A DNA stretch of 64,000 nt from Methyloligella halotolerans (GCF_001708935.1 NZ_MASI01000001.1:310001-374000); one strand, 5' to 3'. Positions 39,240 to 49,024 are shown, numbered from the stretch's first letter. Program-made: numbers and translations. The notes: generated by a model from the sequence alone, not told the origin.

Positions 39240-40253
39240 TTAGCCGATTCGACCCGGATTTCTGGGACTCGGAAGTTCTCCACCGATGCGGCGCTCGGTG
39301 CGCACCCAGCGGTTGGTCTGGTTGGCCGAGCGCATGACCACGGTATGGGTGATCACGGTTCGCGGCGTGAAGCGCACGCCTTCCAGGAAGGAGCCCGAGG
39401 TAATGCCGGTGGCCGCGAAGCTGACGTCGCCGGAGGCCATCTCCGCCAGTCGGTATTTGCGGTTGATATCGGTGATTTCCGCCGCACGGGCGCGCTCCCG
39501 CTGCTGGTCGTTGGCCGGAAAGAGCCGGCCTTGCATCTGTCCCCCGATACAGGCCAGCGCGGCGGCCGCGAGAACGCCCTCATGGGCGCCGCCGATCCCC
39601 ATATAGATATCGATGCCGGTGGCGCGGGTCGCGGTGGTGTGGATAACACCTGCGATATCGCCATCGCCGATCAGGCGGAGCGCCGCGCCGGTCGCCCGGA
39701 TCTCCTCGATCAGCTTGGCGTGGCGGGGCCGGTCGAGAACGCAGGCCGTCAGGTTCTCTATGGGTACACCCTTCGCCTCCGCCAGACGGCCCAGATTCTC
39801 CGCCGGGGTCGCGTCCAGATCGACGACGTCCTCCTCGTAACCGGGGCCGATGGCGATTTTGTTCATGTAGATCGCCGGCACCTCGAGCAGGTCGCCCCGC
39901 TTGGCGACGGCGATCACCGACATGGCGTTGGGAAGGGCCTTGGCGCAAACCGTCGTCCCCTCAAGGGCATCGACGGCGATATCGACCTGAAGATTGCAAT
40001 CGGGAGAGCCGACCTGCTGACCGGTGAAAAGCCGGTCGGTCTCGTCCTCCTCGCCCTCGCCGACAACGATGATGCCTTTGGCATCCAGCCGGTTCAGAGC
40101 GTCGGCGGCAGCTTCGATGGCAGCATCGTCCGCGGCCGCCTCGTCGCCCCGCCCGCGCCAATGGGCGGCCGCGACGGCGGCAGCCTCGGTCACCGAGGCG
40201 ATATCCAAAGTAATCGTGGAGCCGGTTTCTTCCGGCTTCGATGACGGCAACAT
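39240..40253 (-). CDS. glpX: class II fructose-1,6-bisphosphatase
   Basis: This 337-residue member of the lithium-sensitive phosphatase superfamily hydrolyses fructose-1,6-bisphosphate in gluconeogenesis. Metal-site elements are VGEGEEDETDRLF and VDIAVDALEGTT; the usual DP of the second motif is DA here. GIGGAHEGVLAAAALACIGGQMQGRLFP is typical of GlpX. It lies 104 bases downstream of hom in the recurrent alphaproteobacterial order hom-glpX-recJ. Confidence 0.93.
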   Translation of the reverse strand: MLPSSKPEETGSTITLDIASVTEAAAVAAAHWRGRGDEAAADDAAIEAAADALNRLDAKGIIVVGEGEEDETDRLFTGQQVGSPDCNLQVDIAVDALEGTTVCAKALPNAMSVIAVAKRGDLLEVPAIYMNKIAIGPGYEEDVVDLDATPAENLGRLAEAKGVPIENLTACVLDRPRHAKLIEEIRATGAALRLIGDGDIAGVIHTTATRATGIDIYMGIGGAHEGVLAAAALACIGGQMQGRLFPANDQQRERARAAEITDINRKYRLAEMASGDVSFAATGITSGSFLEGVRFTPRTVITHTVVMRSANQTNRWVRTERRIGGELPSPRNPGRIG

Positions 40254-40357
40254 AGCCGCAGCCCTCCCTCCCAGGTGGCCTTTTCTTTATTCGTAACGGC
40301 CGAAGGCGATTCTACGCGACTATTATAGACTCTCGATACGGATCATTTGTGGCTTTG

Positions 40358-41647
40358 CTACAACATGTCCGTCACCCTCGATGGCCGCGAGCGCTTTTTG
40401 GATCGCCGCTTCGGTCTCTCGTGGGTGATCATGACCACATCGACGGGGCCCGTGTGCACCTCGTCTTCGTCGACACCAGGAATATCGGTGCGCTGACGGT
40501 GCTGGACGATGCTTTCAAGCGAGATGTCCTGCTCGGCCATGCGGGTGGCGATGCCTGCGATGACGCCGGTCTGGTCGCGGACCGTGAGCCGCAGATAGTA
40601 GCTTCCGGCATGGCCGCCCATCTCAGCCTTGGGATACGGCTTCAAATCGGCGGTCTTGGTGGCGAACGGCGCGAAGATGTGGCCGCGGGCGAGCTCGATG
40701 ATGTCGCCCATGACGGCGGAGGCGGTCGGGCCTGCGCCCGCGCCCTGCCCGCTCAGCATCACGTCCTCGACGAAGTCGCCATCGATGAGCACGCAGTTCT
40801 GGGCGCCGAAGGTCTCGGCCACAGGCGTGTGCTTGGCGACCATGGCCGGGTGCACGCGCTGTTCGATGCCGTGCTCGGTTGCAGCCGCTACGCCCAGAAG
40901 CTTCAGCCGATAGCCAAGGCGATCGGCGGCCTCGATGTCGGCGGCGGCGATCCGTTGAATGCCTTCAACATAGATATCCTCGAAGGCCGTCTCGACCCCG
41001 AATGCGAGGCTGGTCAGCAACGCCAATTTATGGGCTGTATCGAAGCCGCCGATATCGAAGGTGGGATCGGCCTCCGCATAGCCCTTTTCCTGGGCCTCCT
41101 TCAGGGCGTCGTCGAAGGTGGCGCCCTCCTCCTGCATCAGGGTGAGGATGTAGTTGCAGGTGCCGTTGAGGATTCCATAGACGCGGGAGATCGCGTTGCC
41201 TTGCAGGCTCTCGCGCATCACCTTGACGATGGGAATGCCGCCGGCGACGGCCGCCTCGAAGTTCAGGGCGACGTCGTTCTCCTCGGCGAGCTTCGCCAGC
41301 GCGACGCCGTGATGGGCGAGCAGCGCCTTGTTGGCGGTCACCACATGCTTGCCGGCCTTCAGGGCCGCTTCGACGGATTCCTTGGGGATGCCTTCCTCGC
41401 CGCCCATGAGTTCGACGAAGGCGTCGATCTCCGGATCCTGGGCGAGCGCGATCGGATCATCGACCCAGCGATAGTTGTCGATGACCGCGTCCCGCTTCTT
41501 GCTGCGGTCGCGGGCGGAGACGGCGACGACCTGGACGGGGCGTCCGGCACGGGCAGCGATCTGCCCGGCGTGGGCGTCGAGCAACCGCAAAACGCCTGCA
41601 CCGACCGTGCCGAGACCGGCCAGGCCCAATTTCAATGAATTCGGCAT
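40358..41647 (-). CDS. hom: homoserine dehydrogenase
   Basis: This 429-residue enzyme reduces aspartate semialdehyde to homoserine for threonine and methionine synthesis. The Rossmann motif is GLAGLGTVGAGVLRLL. The catalytic part contains VVTANKALLAHHG, GGIPIVKVMRESLQGN, GILNGTCNYILTLM and EADPTFDIGGFDTAHKLALL, and an ACT domain (about 350-410, YLRLTVRDQTGVIAGIA) gives feedback control. It is nine bases downstream of the aminotransferase gene and is likely cotranscribed with it. Confidence 0.95.
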   Translation of the reverse strand: MPNSLKLGLAGLGTVGAGVLRLLDAHAGQIAARAGRPVQVVAVSARDRSKKRDAVIDNYRWVDDPIALAQDPEIDAFVELMGGEEGIPKESVEAALKAGKHVVTANKALLAHHGVALAKLAEENDVALNFEAAVAGGIPIVKVMRESLQGNAISRVYGILNGTCNYILTLMQEEGATFDDALKEAQEKGYAEADPTFDIGGFDTAHKLALLTSLAFGVETAFEDIYVEGIQRIAAADIEAADRLGYRLKLLGVAAATEHGIEQRVHPAMVAKHTPVAETFGAQNCVLIDGDFVEDVMLSGQGAGAGPTASAVMGDIIELARGHIFAPFATKTADLKPYPKAEMGGHAGSYYLRLTVRDQTGVIAGIATRMAEQDISLESIVQHRQRTDIPGVDEDEVHTGPVDVVMITHERPKRRSKKRSRPSRVTDML

Positions 41648-41656
41648 AGGTAAAAA

Positions 41657-42889
41657 CTAGCGCGCGTGATTTGCGTTGGACGTTATGGGGATCACGTTAT
41701 GCCGCGCGTTTTCGGATTCTAAAAGCAGTTTCCGAATATTGCGGGCCGCCTGACGGGTACGCTGCTCGTTCTCGACCAGCGCGATGCGCACGTAGCCCTC
41801 TCCGTATTCACCGAAACCGATGCCCGGCGAAACGGCGACGCCCGCCTTTTCCAGGAGAAGCTTGGAGAACTCCAGGGAGCCCATATGTGCGAAGCTCTCC
41901 GGGATCGGCGCCCAGGCGAACATGGTCGCTGGCGGAGACGGGATGTGCCAGCCCGCACGGCCGATCGAATCGACCAGGCAGTCGCGGCGGCTCTTATAGA
42001 CGGCGCGGATCTCGTCGACGCAGTCCTGCGGACCGTTCAGGGCGGCCGTTGCGGCGACCTGGATCGGCGTGAAGGCGCCGTAGTCGAGATAGGATTTGAC
42101 GCGGGTTAGCGCCTGGATCAGCCGTTCGTTGCCGACGGCGAAGCCCATGCGCCAGCCCGGCATAGCGTAGGTCTTGGACAGGCTGGTGAACTCGACCGCC
42201 ACGTCCATGGCGCCCTCGACTTCGAGGATCGACGGCGGCAGCACATCGTCGAAATAGATTTCCGCGTAGGCGAGATCGGAGAGCACGATGAGCTCGTGCT
42301 TCTTCGCGTAGGCCACGACCTCCTTATAGAAGTCGAGATCGGCGACCAGCGCTGTCGGGTTCGACGGGTAGTTGAGGACGAGCGCGGTGGGCTTCGGCAC
42401 GGAGTGCTTCACAGCGCGGTCGAGCGAGGTCATGAAGGTCGAATCCGTCGCCGCAGGCAAATGCCGGATGACGCCGCCCGACATGATGAAGCCGAACTCG
42501 TGAATGGGATAGGTCGGGTTCGGGACCAGGATGACGTCGCCGGGACCGGTGATGGCCTGCGCCATATTGGCGAAGCCTTCCTTGGAGCCGAGGCTCGCCA
42601 CGATCTGGGTCTCGGGGTTGAGAGCGACACCGAACCGGCGCTGGTAATACGCGGCCTGGGCGCGGCGGAGCCCCTGGATGCCCTTGGACGCGGAATAGCG
42701 GTTGGTGCGCGGGTTGCGCACGGTTTCGACCAGCTTCTCCACGATGTGCTGAGGCGTCGGCATGTCGGGATTGCCCATGCCGAAGTCGATAATGTCCTCG
42801 CCCCGGGCGCGCGCGGCAGCCTTGAGCTTGTTGACTTGCTCGAAGACGTAAGGAGGCAGGCGCCGGATTCTGTGGAAGTCGTTGGTCAT
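41657..42889 (-). CDS. class I/II aminotransferase, AlaC / LL-DAP-aminotransferase type
   Basis: This 410-residue fold-type I PLP aminotransferase contains DFGMGNPDMPTPQHIVEK near the N-terminus, the substrate/PLP region NPTYPIHEFGF, NYPSNPTALVADLDFY, and the PLP lysine in TSLSKTYAMPGWRMGFAVGN. It is closest in character to AlaC (glutamate-pyruvate aminotransferase), often annotated as LL-diaminopimelate aminotransferase. Position beside hom is conserved in Alphaproteobacteria and suggests a role in aspartate-family metabolism. Which keto acid it uses cannot be decided from sequence alone. Confidence 0.9.
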   Translation of the reverse strand: MTNDFHRIRRLPPYVFEQVNKLKAAARARGEDIIDFGMGNPDMPTPQHIVEKLVETVRNPRTNRYSASKGIQGLRRAQAAYYQRRFGVALNPETQIVASLGSKEGFANMAQAITGPGDVILVPNPTYPIHEFGFIMSGGVIRHLPAATDSTFMTSLDRAVKHSVPKPTALVLNYPSNPTALVADLDFYKEVVAYAKKHELIVLSDLAYAEIYFDDVLPPSILEVEGAMDVAVEFTSLSKTYAMPGWRMGFAVGNERLIQALTRVKSYLDYGAFTPIQVAATAALNGPQDCVDEIRAVYKSRRDCLVDSIGRAGWHIPSPPATMFAWAPIPESFAHMGSLEFSKLLLEKAGVAVSPGIGFGEYGEGYVRIALVENEQRTRQAARNIRKLLLESENARHNVIPITSNANHAR

Positions 42890-42983
42890 GGCTGGCTTTT
42901 CGTGTGGTTGTTCGCGCTGATGCGACGCTGGCGCTCCGATGCGTCCAACGTTTGAGGCATCATACGCCTAATTCTTGAAAAGG

Positions 42984-43232
42984 CTAATTTTTGGCGGCTT
43001 CCGCCTGGGCTTGGTCTTTCTGCAGCTCGGCGATGGCGTCTTTCTGCTGCTGGGCCGTCAGCGTGTCGTCATAGCCGCGCATGAGTTCCGAAAAGCGCGG
43101 TACGGATACCGAGCTGATGGATTCCGAGCAGCCTGCGAGCCCTGCGGCGAATGCAGCGATGATCGCGAACGGCAGAAGCCGCTTCGCGACGCGGCGATGT
43201 TCCGAGCTGGTCACGGTCTTGTTTCCGACCAT
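42984..43232 (-). CDS. small putative lipoprotein
   Basis: This protein of about 82 residues (ATG at 43232; a TTG at 43256 would extend it by eight) has a type II signal peptide, RRVAKRLLPFAIIAAFAAGLAGC, with lipobox LAGC. The mature 50 residues are polar (SESISSVSVPRF) and end in a Gln/Ala/Lys-rich helix that might be a short coiled coil. No known family is recognised. It lies 94 bases upstream of the aminotransferase on the same strand. Confidence 0.6.
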   Translation of the reverse strand: MVGNKTVTSSEHRRVAKRLLPFAIIAAFAAGLAGCSESISSVSVPRFSELMRGYDDTLTAQQQKDAIAELQKDQAQAEAAKN

Positions 43233-43491
43233 TTTCTGTCTGTCCCCAGTGCTCAAGTCTTAACATGGCGCTTTTTGAGGCGGAAGCCGAAGGGGGCCAA
43301 AGCCTGTGCGCTTCTATCTCTTGAACGAAGATTCGGTTGAGAGCGCGGCTTTCTCGCAACAAATCTTGCTCCTGGAAAGGCAATTTGGTGCCCGCGCGGT
43401 CGCGCCGCAGCCGCGAATCGGCTCCACGGAACCTTGGGCACGCGTCCCCGTTTGACAGTGCTCGGATGTTGCGGAACGAAAGGGGCCAATC

Positions 43492-43656
43492 ATGACATAC
43501 CGCCATCGCCGGCACGTGAAGGACGGGCGCACCGTTGCCGGGCGAAAGGCGAGACAGGGCGAGATCGCTTTGAGGACGGTCCCCATGCGGATCGCCTTCA
43601 TCTCGGGATTCGTCGGCGTCGCCGTGCTCGCCGTTTTCATTCAGTGGTATCTCTAG
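43492..43656 (+). CDS. 54-residue single-pass membrane protein
   Basis: ATG at 43492 is preceded by GGAACGAAAGGGG, a good ribosome binding site. The protein begins MTYRHRRHVKDGRTVAGRKA, a strongly basic tail, and ends with one hydrophobic helix, about residues 33-52 (RIAFISGFVGVAVLAVF) and IQWYL. It resembles the short basic-plus-TM proteins seen in many Alphaproteobacteria but I cannot assign a family. The frame is open only for this length, so it is less certain than longer genes. Confidence 0.5.
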   Translation: MTYRHRRHVKDGRTVAGRKARQGEIALRTVPMRIAFISGFVGVAVLAVFIQWYL

Positions 43657-43805
43657 CGCCGGCCGAAACTTCATTCGGCTGACGCAGAATCCGGCTAGCA
43701 GCCCCCTGCCCGGTTAGAATTTGCCGGTCGGGGTTTCAGGCTGGGCCCGAATGTCCCTATAGTCTGATCTAACGATACAAATCGGGAGGCGGCGTAGGGT
43801 CGACT

Positions 43806-45620
43806 ATGCAGAAGCGGAACGACGAGTCCGGGGACGATCAGGAACCGTATGGCGAGTTCGCCCGGTTCGACGAAATCACCCATAATATCGTCCGGCTCTG
43901 CAACGAAGGCGCCCATGTCATGGGGGTCCTCGCGCAGCGGAGCAGGCGCGACGAAGGCGCCTATAGCGTCGCGTCGGAGATCAGCGAAGCCACCAAGACG
44001 CTCGCCGAGGTCGCGAAGCAATGGGTCAGCGATCCTGCGCGGCTGGCCGAAGCGCAACGGGATCTGTTCCAGTCCTACGGCACGTTATGGGCGCGCACCG
44101 TGCGGCGCATGATGGGCGAGCCGGTCGAGCCGGTGATCCAGCCCGATCCGGGCGACAACCGGTTCCGCGATCCGGATTGGACCGAAAACGAGCTCTACGA
44201 TTTCTGGAAGCAGGCCTATCTGCTCACTGCGCGCTGGGCGGAGGCGCTGACGCGCGAGACGGAAGGGATTGACGAGCCGACCCGCCACAAGGCGCTGTTC
44301 CATCTCAACCAGATCCTCACGGCAATCTCGCCGTCCAATTTCCCGTTTACGAATCCGGAGGTGGTCCGGACGACGGTATCGAGCAATGCGGACAATCTCG
44401 TCCAGGGCATGCATCAGCTCGCCGCGGATTTGGAGCGCTCGAAGGACATCCTGCGCATCAGCCAGACCGATCTGGATGCGTTCGAGGTCGGCGAGAACCT
44501 GGCGGTCACGCCGGGCAAGGTGATCTATCAGAACGAGATCATGCAGCTGATCCAGTATGCGCCGGCGACGGAGCAAGTGTTCGAGCGTCCGCTGCTGATC
44601 GTGCCGCCGTGGATCAACAAATATTACATCCTGGATCTCGTGCCGAAGAAGTCGCTCATCAAATGGGCGGTCGAGCAGGGCTACACGGTCTTCGTCATCT
44701 CCTGGGTCAATCCGGATTCCAAGCTCGCGCTGAAATCCTTCGAGGACTACATGCACGAAGGCGTGCTGACCGCTCTGGAGGTGGTCGAGCGCCAGCTGAG
44801 CCTGCATTACGTCAACGCCATGGGGTATTGCGTCGGCGGTACGCTGCTTTCCGCCGCCCTGGCCTATATGTCGGCGCGTGGCGACGACCGCATCTCCTCG
44901 GCGACCTTCCTGACTGCACAGGTGGATTTCACACAGGCCGGGGACCTGCTCGTCTTCGTCGACGAGGGGCAACTCGCCGATCTCAACGAGATGATGAGCG
45001 CGGACGGTTATCTCGACGGGTCGCGCATGGCGGCGGTGTTCAACATGCTCCGGCCGCGGGACCTGATCTGGCCCTATGTGGTCAACAACTACCTCTTGGG
45101 GAAGAAACCCCTGCCCTTCGATCTGCTGTATTGGAACTCGGATTCGACGCGGATGCCGGCGGCGAACCACGCCTATTACCTGCGGGAGTTCTACCAGCAT
45201 AACAAGCTCGCCCGGGGCGAGATGACCATCGACGGGGTACCGCTGGAGCTGAAGAAGATCCGCATCCCCGTCTATCATCTCGCGGCGGAGCAGGATCACA
45301 TCGCGCCGGCGAATTCGGTGTTCATCGGCGCCAAGCTGTTTGGCGGGCCGGTGCGGTTCGTGCTGGCTGGCTCGGGCCATATCGCCGGCGTCATCAATCC
45401 GCCCGAGCGCCATAAATATCAGTTCTGGAGCGGCGAGCCGGCGGATACGCTGGAGGCCTGGCGCCGCGGCGCGACGGAGACCCAAGGGTCCTGGTGGCCG
45501 AACTGGTCAGCTTGGCTTTCGGAGCGATCCGGTGTGAAGGTCCCGGCCCGCGATCCCGCCGCGGGACCCTACCCGCCGATCGAAGATGCGCCGGGGTCCT
45601 ATGTGCGCGTGCGGGTCTAG
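43806..45620 (+). CDS. phaC: class I polyhydroxyalkanoate synthase
   Basis: This 604-residue enzyme polymerises (R)-3-hydroxyacyl-CoA into PHA granules. The N-terminal domain (about 1-200) precedes an alpha/beta-hydrolase core with the lipase-box-like GYCVGGTLL containing the catalytic Cys, Asp in AAEQDHIAPANSV and His in GSGHIAGVINPP. The W-rich VPPWINKYYILDLVPKKSLIKW block is a class I signature. No phaA, phaB or phasin gene is in the window. The phaC gene appears to be a single-gene unit on the plus strand. Confidence 0.95.
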   Translation: MQKRNDESGDDQEPYGEFARFDEITHNIVRLCNEGAHVMGVLAQRSRRDEGAYSVASEISEATKTLAEVAKQWVSDPARLAEAQRDLFQSYGTLWARTVRRMMGEPVEPVIQPDPGDNRFRDPDWTENELYDFWKQAYLLTARWAEALTRETEGIDEPTRHKALFHLNQILTAISPSNFPFTNPEVVRTTVSSNADNLVQGMHQLAADLERSKDILRISQTDLDAFEVGENLAVTPGKVIYQNEIMQLIQYAPATEQVFERPLLIVPPWINKYYILDLVPKKSLIKWAVEQGYTVFVISWVNPDSKLALKSFEDYMHEGVLTALEVVERQLSLHYVNAMGYCVGGTLLSAALAYMSARGDDRISSATFLTAQVDFTQAGDLLVFVDEGQLADLNEMMSADGYLDGSRMAAVFNMLRPRDLIWPYVVNNYLLGKKPLPFDLLYWNSDSTRMPAANHAYYLREFYQHNKLARGEMTIDGVPLELKKIRIPVYHLAAEQDHIAPANSVFIGAKLFGGPVRFVLAGSGHIAGVINPPERHKYQFWSGEPADTLEAWRRGATETQGSWWPNWSAWLSERSGVKVPARDPAAGPYPPIEDAPGSYVRVRV

Positions 45621-45653
45621 ACCCGCGAGGCTGCATCCAGAACGGCGTCCAAA

Positions 45654-45953
45654 ATGACTCTCGATCCCCTCACGCTATTCGGGCTGGCGGCCGTCAGCGC
45701 CATGCTGCTCACCTACGCCTTGGAAGACCGCAGCGCGTGGTTCGTGCTGGCCTTCGCCGGGGCGTGCCTGCTGGCGAGCGCCTATGGCTTCCTGCAAGGC
45801 GCCTGGCCGTTCGGCGTGGTCGAGGCGATCTGGGCGGTCGTCGCCCTCTGGCGTTTCTGGCAGCGCCGGCGGGCCGAGACGCCTGATCTTCCTACGGGAA
45901 GAGCGGGAGCTGCTTCAGGCCTTCGGTCTCGTCGAAACCGAACATCAGATTGA
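45654..45953 (+). CDS. hypothetical small membrane protein
   Basis: This 99-residue protein has two to three hydrophobic segments (about residues 6-20, 27-46 and 50-66) and a basic, low-complexity C-terminus. The N-terminus TLDPLTLFGLAAVSAMLLTYALEDRSAWFVLAFAGAC resembles the small CBU_0592-like/YccF-type membrane proteins of Alphaproteobacteria. It starts 33 bases after phaC and overlaps the 3' end of argC convergently by 62 bases. Function unknown. Confidence 0.65.
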   Translation: MTLDPLTLFGLAAVSAMLLTYALEDRSAWFVLAFAGACLLASAYGFLQGAWPFGVVEAIWAVVALWRFWQRRRAETPDLPTGRAGAASGLRSRRNRTSD

Positions 45954-46941
45954 AGTTCTGGAGCGCCTGACCAGCGGAGCCCTTCACCAGATTGTCGATC
46001 GCAGCCACGACGATGGCGCGTCCTTCCAGCCGGTCGGCGAAGACGGCGATCTGGCAATAGTTGGAGCCGCGCACATTCTGGGTCGCGGGAATGGACCCGT
46101 CCTCCAGGAGCTGAATGAAAGGCGCATCCTTATAGGCGTCGCGCAGGGCATCCCGCAGGGAGTCGACCGTCGCGTCGTCCTTGAGCGCGACATAGCAGGT
46201 GCAAAGCTCGCCGCGCGCCATGGGGGCCAGGTGGGGCGTGAAGTTCACCCGCACGGTCTCGTCCGCCGCCTGCCCGATTTCCTGCTCCAGTTCCGGAATG
46301 TGCCTGTGGGCGCCGATGCCGTAGGGCGAGAGGCCCTCGCCCGCTTCGGCGAAGAGCGTGTTCTGCTTCAGCGCCCGCCCCGCGCCGGTCACGCCGGATT
46401 TCGCGTCGACGATGATGGCGCCCGCGTCGATCTGCTTCCGCTTCACCAGGGGAAGCATGGCGAGGAGGATCGCCGTGGGATAGCAGCCCGGACAGGCCAC
46501 GATCCGCGCGTCCTTGATGCAGTCGCGGTAATGCTCGGTGAGGCCGTAGACCGCCTGTCCGAGAAGATCCGTGGCGCCGTGCGCGCCGCCATACCACTGG
46601 GTATAGGTGTCGGGATCGCGCAGCCGGAAGTCGGCCGACATGTCGACGACCTTTACGGATTCCGGCAGCTTGGCGATCTCCTGATGGGCGGTCGCATGGG
46701 GCAGTCCGCAGAAGGCGACGTCGATGCCCTCCCAGTCCACCTCCTCCGAGGTGACCAGATCCGGCAACCCCAGCACGCCCAGATGGGGAAACACCTTGGC
46801 GAGAGGCTGACCGGCGTGGCTCTTGGCGATCAGCGCCTTGATCTCGATGCCGGGATGGAGCGCGGCAAGACGGATCAGGTCGGCGCCCGTATAGCCGGAC
46901 GCGCCGAGAACGGCGGCTGCGATCTTCGATTTGGACGCCAT
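45892..46941 (-). CDS. argC: N-acetyl-gamma-glutamyl-phosphate reductase
   Basis: This 349-residue enzyme (ATG at 46941, MASKSKIAAAVLGASGYTG) reduces N-acetyl-glutamyl phosphate in arginine synthesis. The NADP loop is LGASGYTGADLIRL. The active-site Cys is in ARIVACPGCYPTAILLAM, with the catalytic His in GAHRHIPELEQ. It is downstream of rpsI in the order rplM-rpsI-argC typical of Alphaproteobacteria, but an apparent terminator at 46985-47011 separates them. A further in-frame start at 47019 would run through that hairpin and is unlikely. Confidence 0.93.
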   Translation of the reverse strand: MASKSKIAAAVLGASGYTGADLIRLAALHPGIEIKALIAKSHAGQPLAKVFPHLGVLGLPDLVTSEEVDWEGIDVAFCGLPHATAHQEIAKLPESVKVVDMSADFRLRDPDTYTQWYGGAHGATDLLGQAVYGLTEHYRDCIKDARIVACPGCYPTAILLAMLPLVKRKQIDAGAIIVDAKSGVTGAGRALKQNTLFAEAGEGLSPYGIGAHRHIPELEQEIGQAADETVRVNFTPHLAPMARGELCTCYVALKDDATVDSLRDALRDAYKDAPFIQLLEDGSIPATQNVRGSNYCQIAVFADRLEGRAIVVAAIDNLVKGSAGQALQNFNLMFGFDETEGLKQLPLFP

Positions 46942-46984
46942 GGTGAAACCTTCGGCCTTGAAAATGCGGATCAGATAAGCAAAC

Positions 46985-47011
46985 GGCCCGGACAGGATAA
47001 GCTGCCGGGCC
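46985..47011 (-). terminator. terminator downstream of rpsI
   Basis: GGCCCGG and CCGGGCC form the stem on the minus strand, extendable by CAG/CTG across one bulged base, and are followed by GTTTGCTTAT. It lies about 30 bases after the rpsI stop codon and before argC. Confidence 0.5.
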
Positions 47012-47039
47012 GCCGCCAAACCAAACTTTGGATGAGCGC

Positions 47040-47522
47040 CTAGCGCTTGGAGAACTGGAAGCTCCGGCGAGCCTTGGCGCGGCCGTACTTCTTACGCTCC
47101 ACGGTACGGGCGTCGCGGGTCAGGAAGCCTTCCTTCTTGAGGACGCTGCGCAGCTCCGGCTCGTAGCGGGTCAGCGCCAGCGAGATGCCGTGACGGACGG
47201 CGCCCGCCTGGCCCGACAGACCGCCGCCGGACACCGTGCAGACGATGTCGAACTGGCCTTCCCGGTTGGACGTCACCAGGGGCTGCTTCAGGATCATCTG
47301 CAGCACGGGGCGCGCAAAATACTTGTCGTGCTCCTTGCCGTTGATCTGGATGCGGCCGGGTCCGGGCTTCACCCAAACGCGGGCGACGGACTCTTTCCGC
47401 TTACCGGTCGCGTATGCGCGGCCCTGGGCGTCGAGCTTCTGCTCGTAGACAGGAGCGTCGGAGGCTTCCGTGCCACCGGTCAGCGTACCGAGATCCTCGA
47501 GCGTCTTTGCTTCTTCAGCCAT
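47040..47522 (-). CDS. rpsI: 30S ribosomal protein S9
   Basis: This 160-residue ribosomal protein has the S9 core [43 protein letters not shown], and the basic tail [19 protein letters not shown] that reaches the P site. The N-terminal 35-residue acidic leader is usual for Alphaproteobacteria. It is two bases downstream of rplM. Confidence 0.97.
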   Translation of the reverse strand: MAEEAKTLEDLGTLTGGTEASDAPVYEQKLDAQGRAYATGKRKESVARVWVKPGPGRIQINGKEHDKYFARPVLQMILKQPLVTSNREGQFDIVCTVSGGGLSGQAGAVRHGISLALTRYEPELRSVLKKEGFLTRDARTVERKKYGRAKARRSFQFSKR

Positions 47523-47524
47523 GA

Positions 47525-47989
47525 TTACGCGTCCCTCTTGTTCTTGGCGCTGAGGCTGGCGACATCGAGCGTCTCGGGCGTCTGGGCCTCATGAGGATGC
47601 TCGGCGCCGGCATAGACGCGCAGGTTCTTCAGTTGCTGGCGGCCAAGCGGGCCCCGCGGCAACATCCGCTCAACGGCCTTGTGCAGAACGCGCTCCGGGT
47701 GCGCACCTTCCATGATGCGCTCCGCAGTGCGGCTCTTGATGCCGCCGGGATGATTGGTGTGCCAGTAGTAGGTCTTGTCGGTGAATTTGTTGCCGGTGAA
47801 GACCACCTTGTCGGCATTCACGACGATGATGTTGTCGCCGCAATCCATATGAGGAGTGTAGCTCGGCTTATGCTTGCCGCGCAGGCGCGTGGCGATAATG
47901 GCGGCGAGACGGCCGACAACCAGCCCTTCGGCGTCGATCAACACCCAGGACTTCTCGATCTCGCTCGCTTTGGCAGAATAGGTTTTCAT
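47525..47989 (-). CDS. rplM: 50S ribosomal protein L13
   Basis: This 154-residue ribosomal protein begins [22 protein letters not shown]. Family blocks are [38 protein letters not shown] and [24 protein letters not shown]. It heads the rplM-rpsI operon and is divergent from the enoyl-CoA hydratase gene across about 190 bases. Confidence 0.97.
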   Translation of the reverse strand: MKTYSAKASEIEKSWVLIDAEGLVVGRLAAIIATRLRGKHKPSYTPHMDCGDNIIVVNADKVVFTGNKFTDKTYYWHTNHPGGIKSRTAERIMEGAHPERVLHKAVERMLPRGPLGRQQLKNLRVYAGAEHPHEAQTPETLDVASLSAKNKRDA

Positions 47990-48181
47990 GATCCACTCGT
48001 TGCAAAAGTTCGGCGCTTGTAAACAAACTTGGAAAGGTTGGTCAACCGGAAAAAACGTAGTGAGTTTCGTCTATTAGCATAGCGGTATTATATTACCACA
48101 TGCGCGGATCGGCTCGCGGAACCGGCAATTCTCGTGTAGCTTCAAGCGCTTCGGTTGGCTCTTTGCTGGGAGATGAGGGCA

Positions 48182-49024
48182 ATGGATCAGATGGAGACGG
48201 TATCGGGAAGCGCTGCGCCTGAAACAGGCGAGCCGCCTTACGTGCTTCGCGAGGTCAGGGGCGCGGTGGCCGTTCTGACACTCAATCGGCCGGACCAGCG
48301 GAACGCCCTTTCGCTCGGAATGATCGCCGCTCTCACCAAAGAGATCCGCGCGCTCGGCCAGAAGCGCGACGTCAAGGTCATCGTGCTGACGGGCGACGGT
48401 CCGGCGTTCTCGTCGGGCCACGATCTGAAGGAGCTCACGCGGCACCGGGGGGATGAGGATAACGGCCGGAGCTTCTACGTGAATGTGATGACCGCCTGTT
48501 CCCGGCTGATGCTGTCCATCGTGCGCTCGCCGAAGCCGGTGATCGCCGCGGTGAACGGCATCGCCACGGCGGCTGGCTGCCAGTTGGTGGCGAGCTGCGA
48601 TCTGGCGGTCGCCTCGGAAGAGTCCCGCTTCGCCACGCCGGGGGTGAATATCGGCCTCTTCTGTTCGACGCCCATGGTCGCGCTGAGCCGCAACGTGCCG
48701 CCGAAGGCGGCGATGGAGATGCTCCTGACCGGCGAGATGGTCCCGGCAGCGCAGGCTCAGGTCATGGGTCTGATCAACCGTGCCGTGCCGGCCGATCGCC
48801 TCATGGACGAGACCATGGCCCTGGCGGACACCATCGCGTCCAAGCCGAGGGCGACGGTGAAGATCGGCAAGGAGGCGTTCTACCGCCAGGCGGAACTGTC
48901 CCTCGACGAGGCTTACGGCTATGCCGCGACCGTCATGGTGGACAACATGCTCCACGCCGAGGCGCAGGAGGGCATCGGGGCCTTCCTGGAGAAACGCAAG
49001 CCGTGCTGGCCGGACGGGGAATAG
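48182..49024 (+). CDS. enoyl-CoA hydratase/isomerase family protein
   Basis: This crotonase-fold protein has about 280 residues from the ATG at 48182, preceded by GGAGATGAGGG. The CoA-binding segment ALLSLGM-type (RNALSLGMIAAL), the first oxyanion-hole segment (FSSGHDLKELT) and the second (NGIATAAGCQLVASCDLAVAS) are clear. The usual catalytic Glu of the hydratase site is not obvious (NIGLFCSTPMVALSRN), so it resembles the enoyl-CoA hydratase domain 3 (ECHDC3) subgroup rather than classical FadB. The substrate is unknown. The CoA-binding protein gene follows in nine bases. Confidence 0.85.
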   Translation: MDQMETVSGSAAPETGEPPYVLREVRGAVAVLTLNRPDQRNALSLGMIAALTKEIRALGQKRDVKVIVLTGDGPAFSSGHDLKELTRHRGDEDNGRSFYVNVMTACSRLMLSIVRSPKPVIAAVNGIATAAGCQLVASCDLAVASEESRFATPGVNIGLFCSTPMVALSRNVPPKAAMEMLLTGEMVPAAQAQVMGLINRAVPADRLMDETMALADTIASKPRATVKIGKEAFYRQAELSLDEAYGYAATVMVDNMLHAEAQEGIGAFLEKRKPCWPDGE

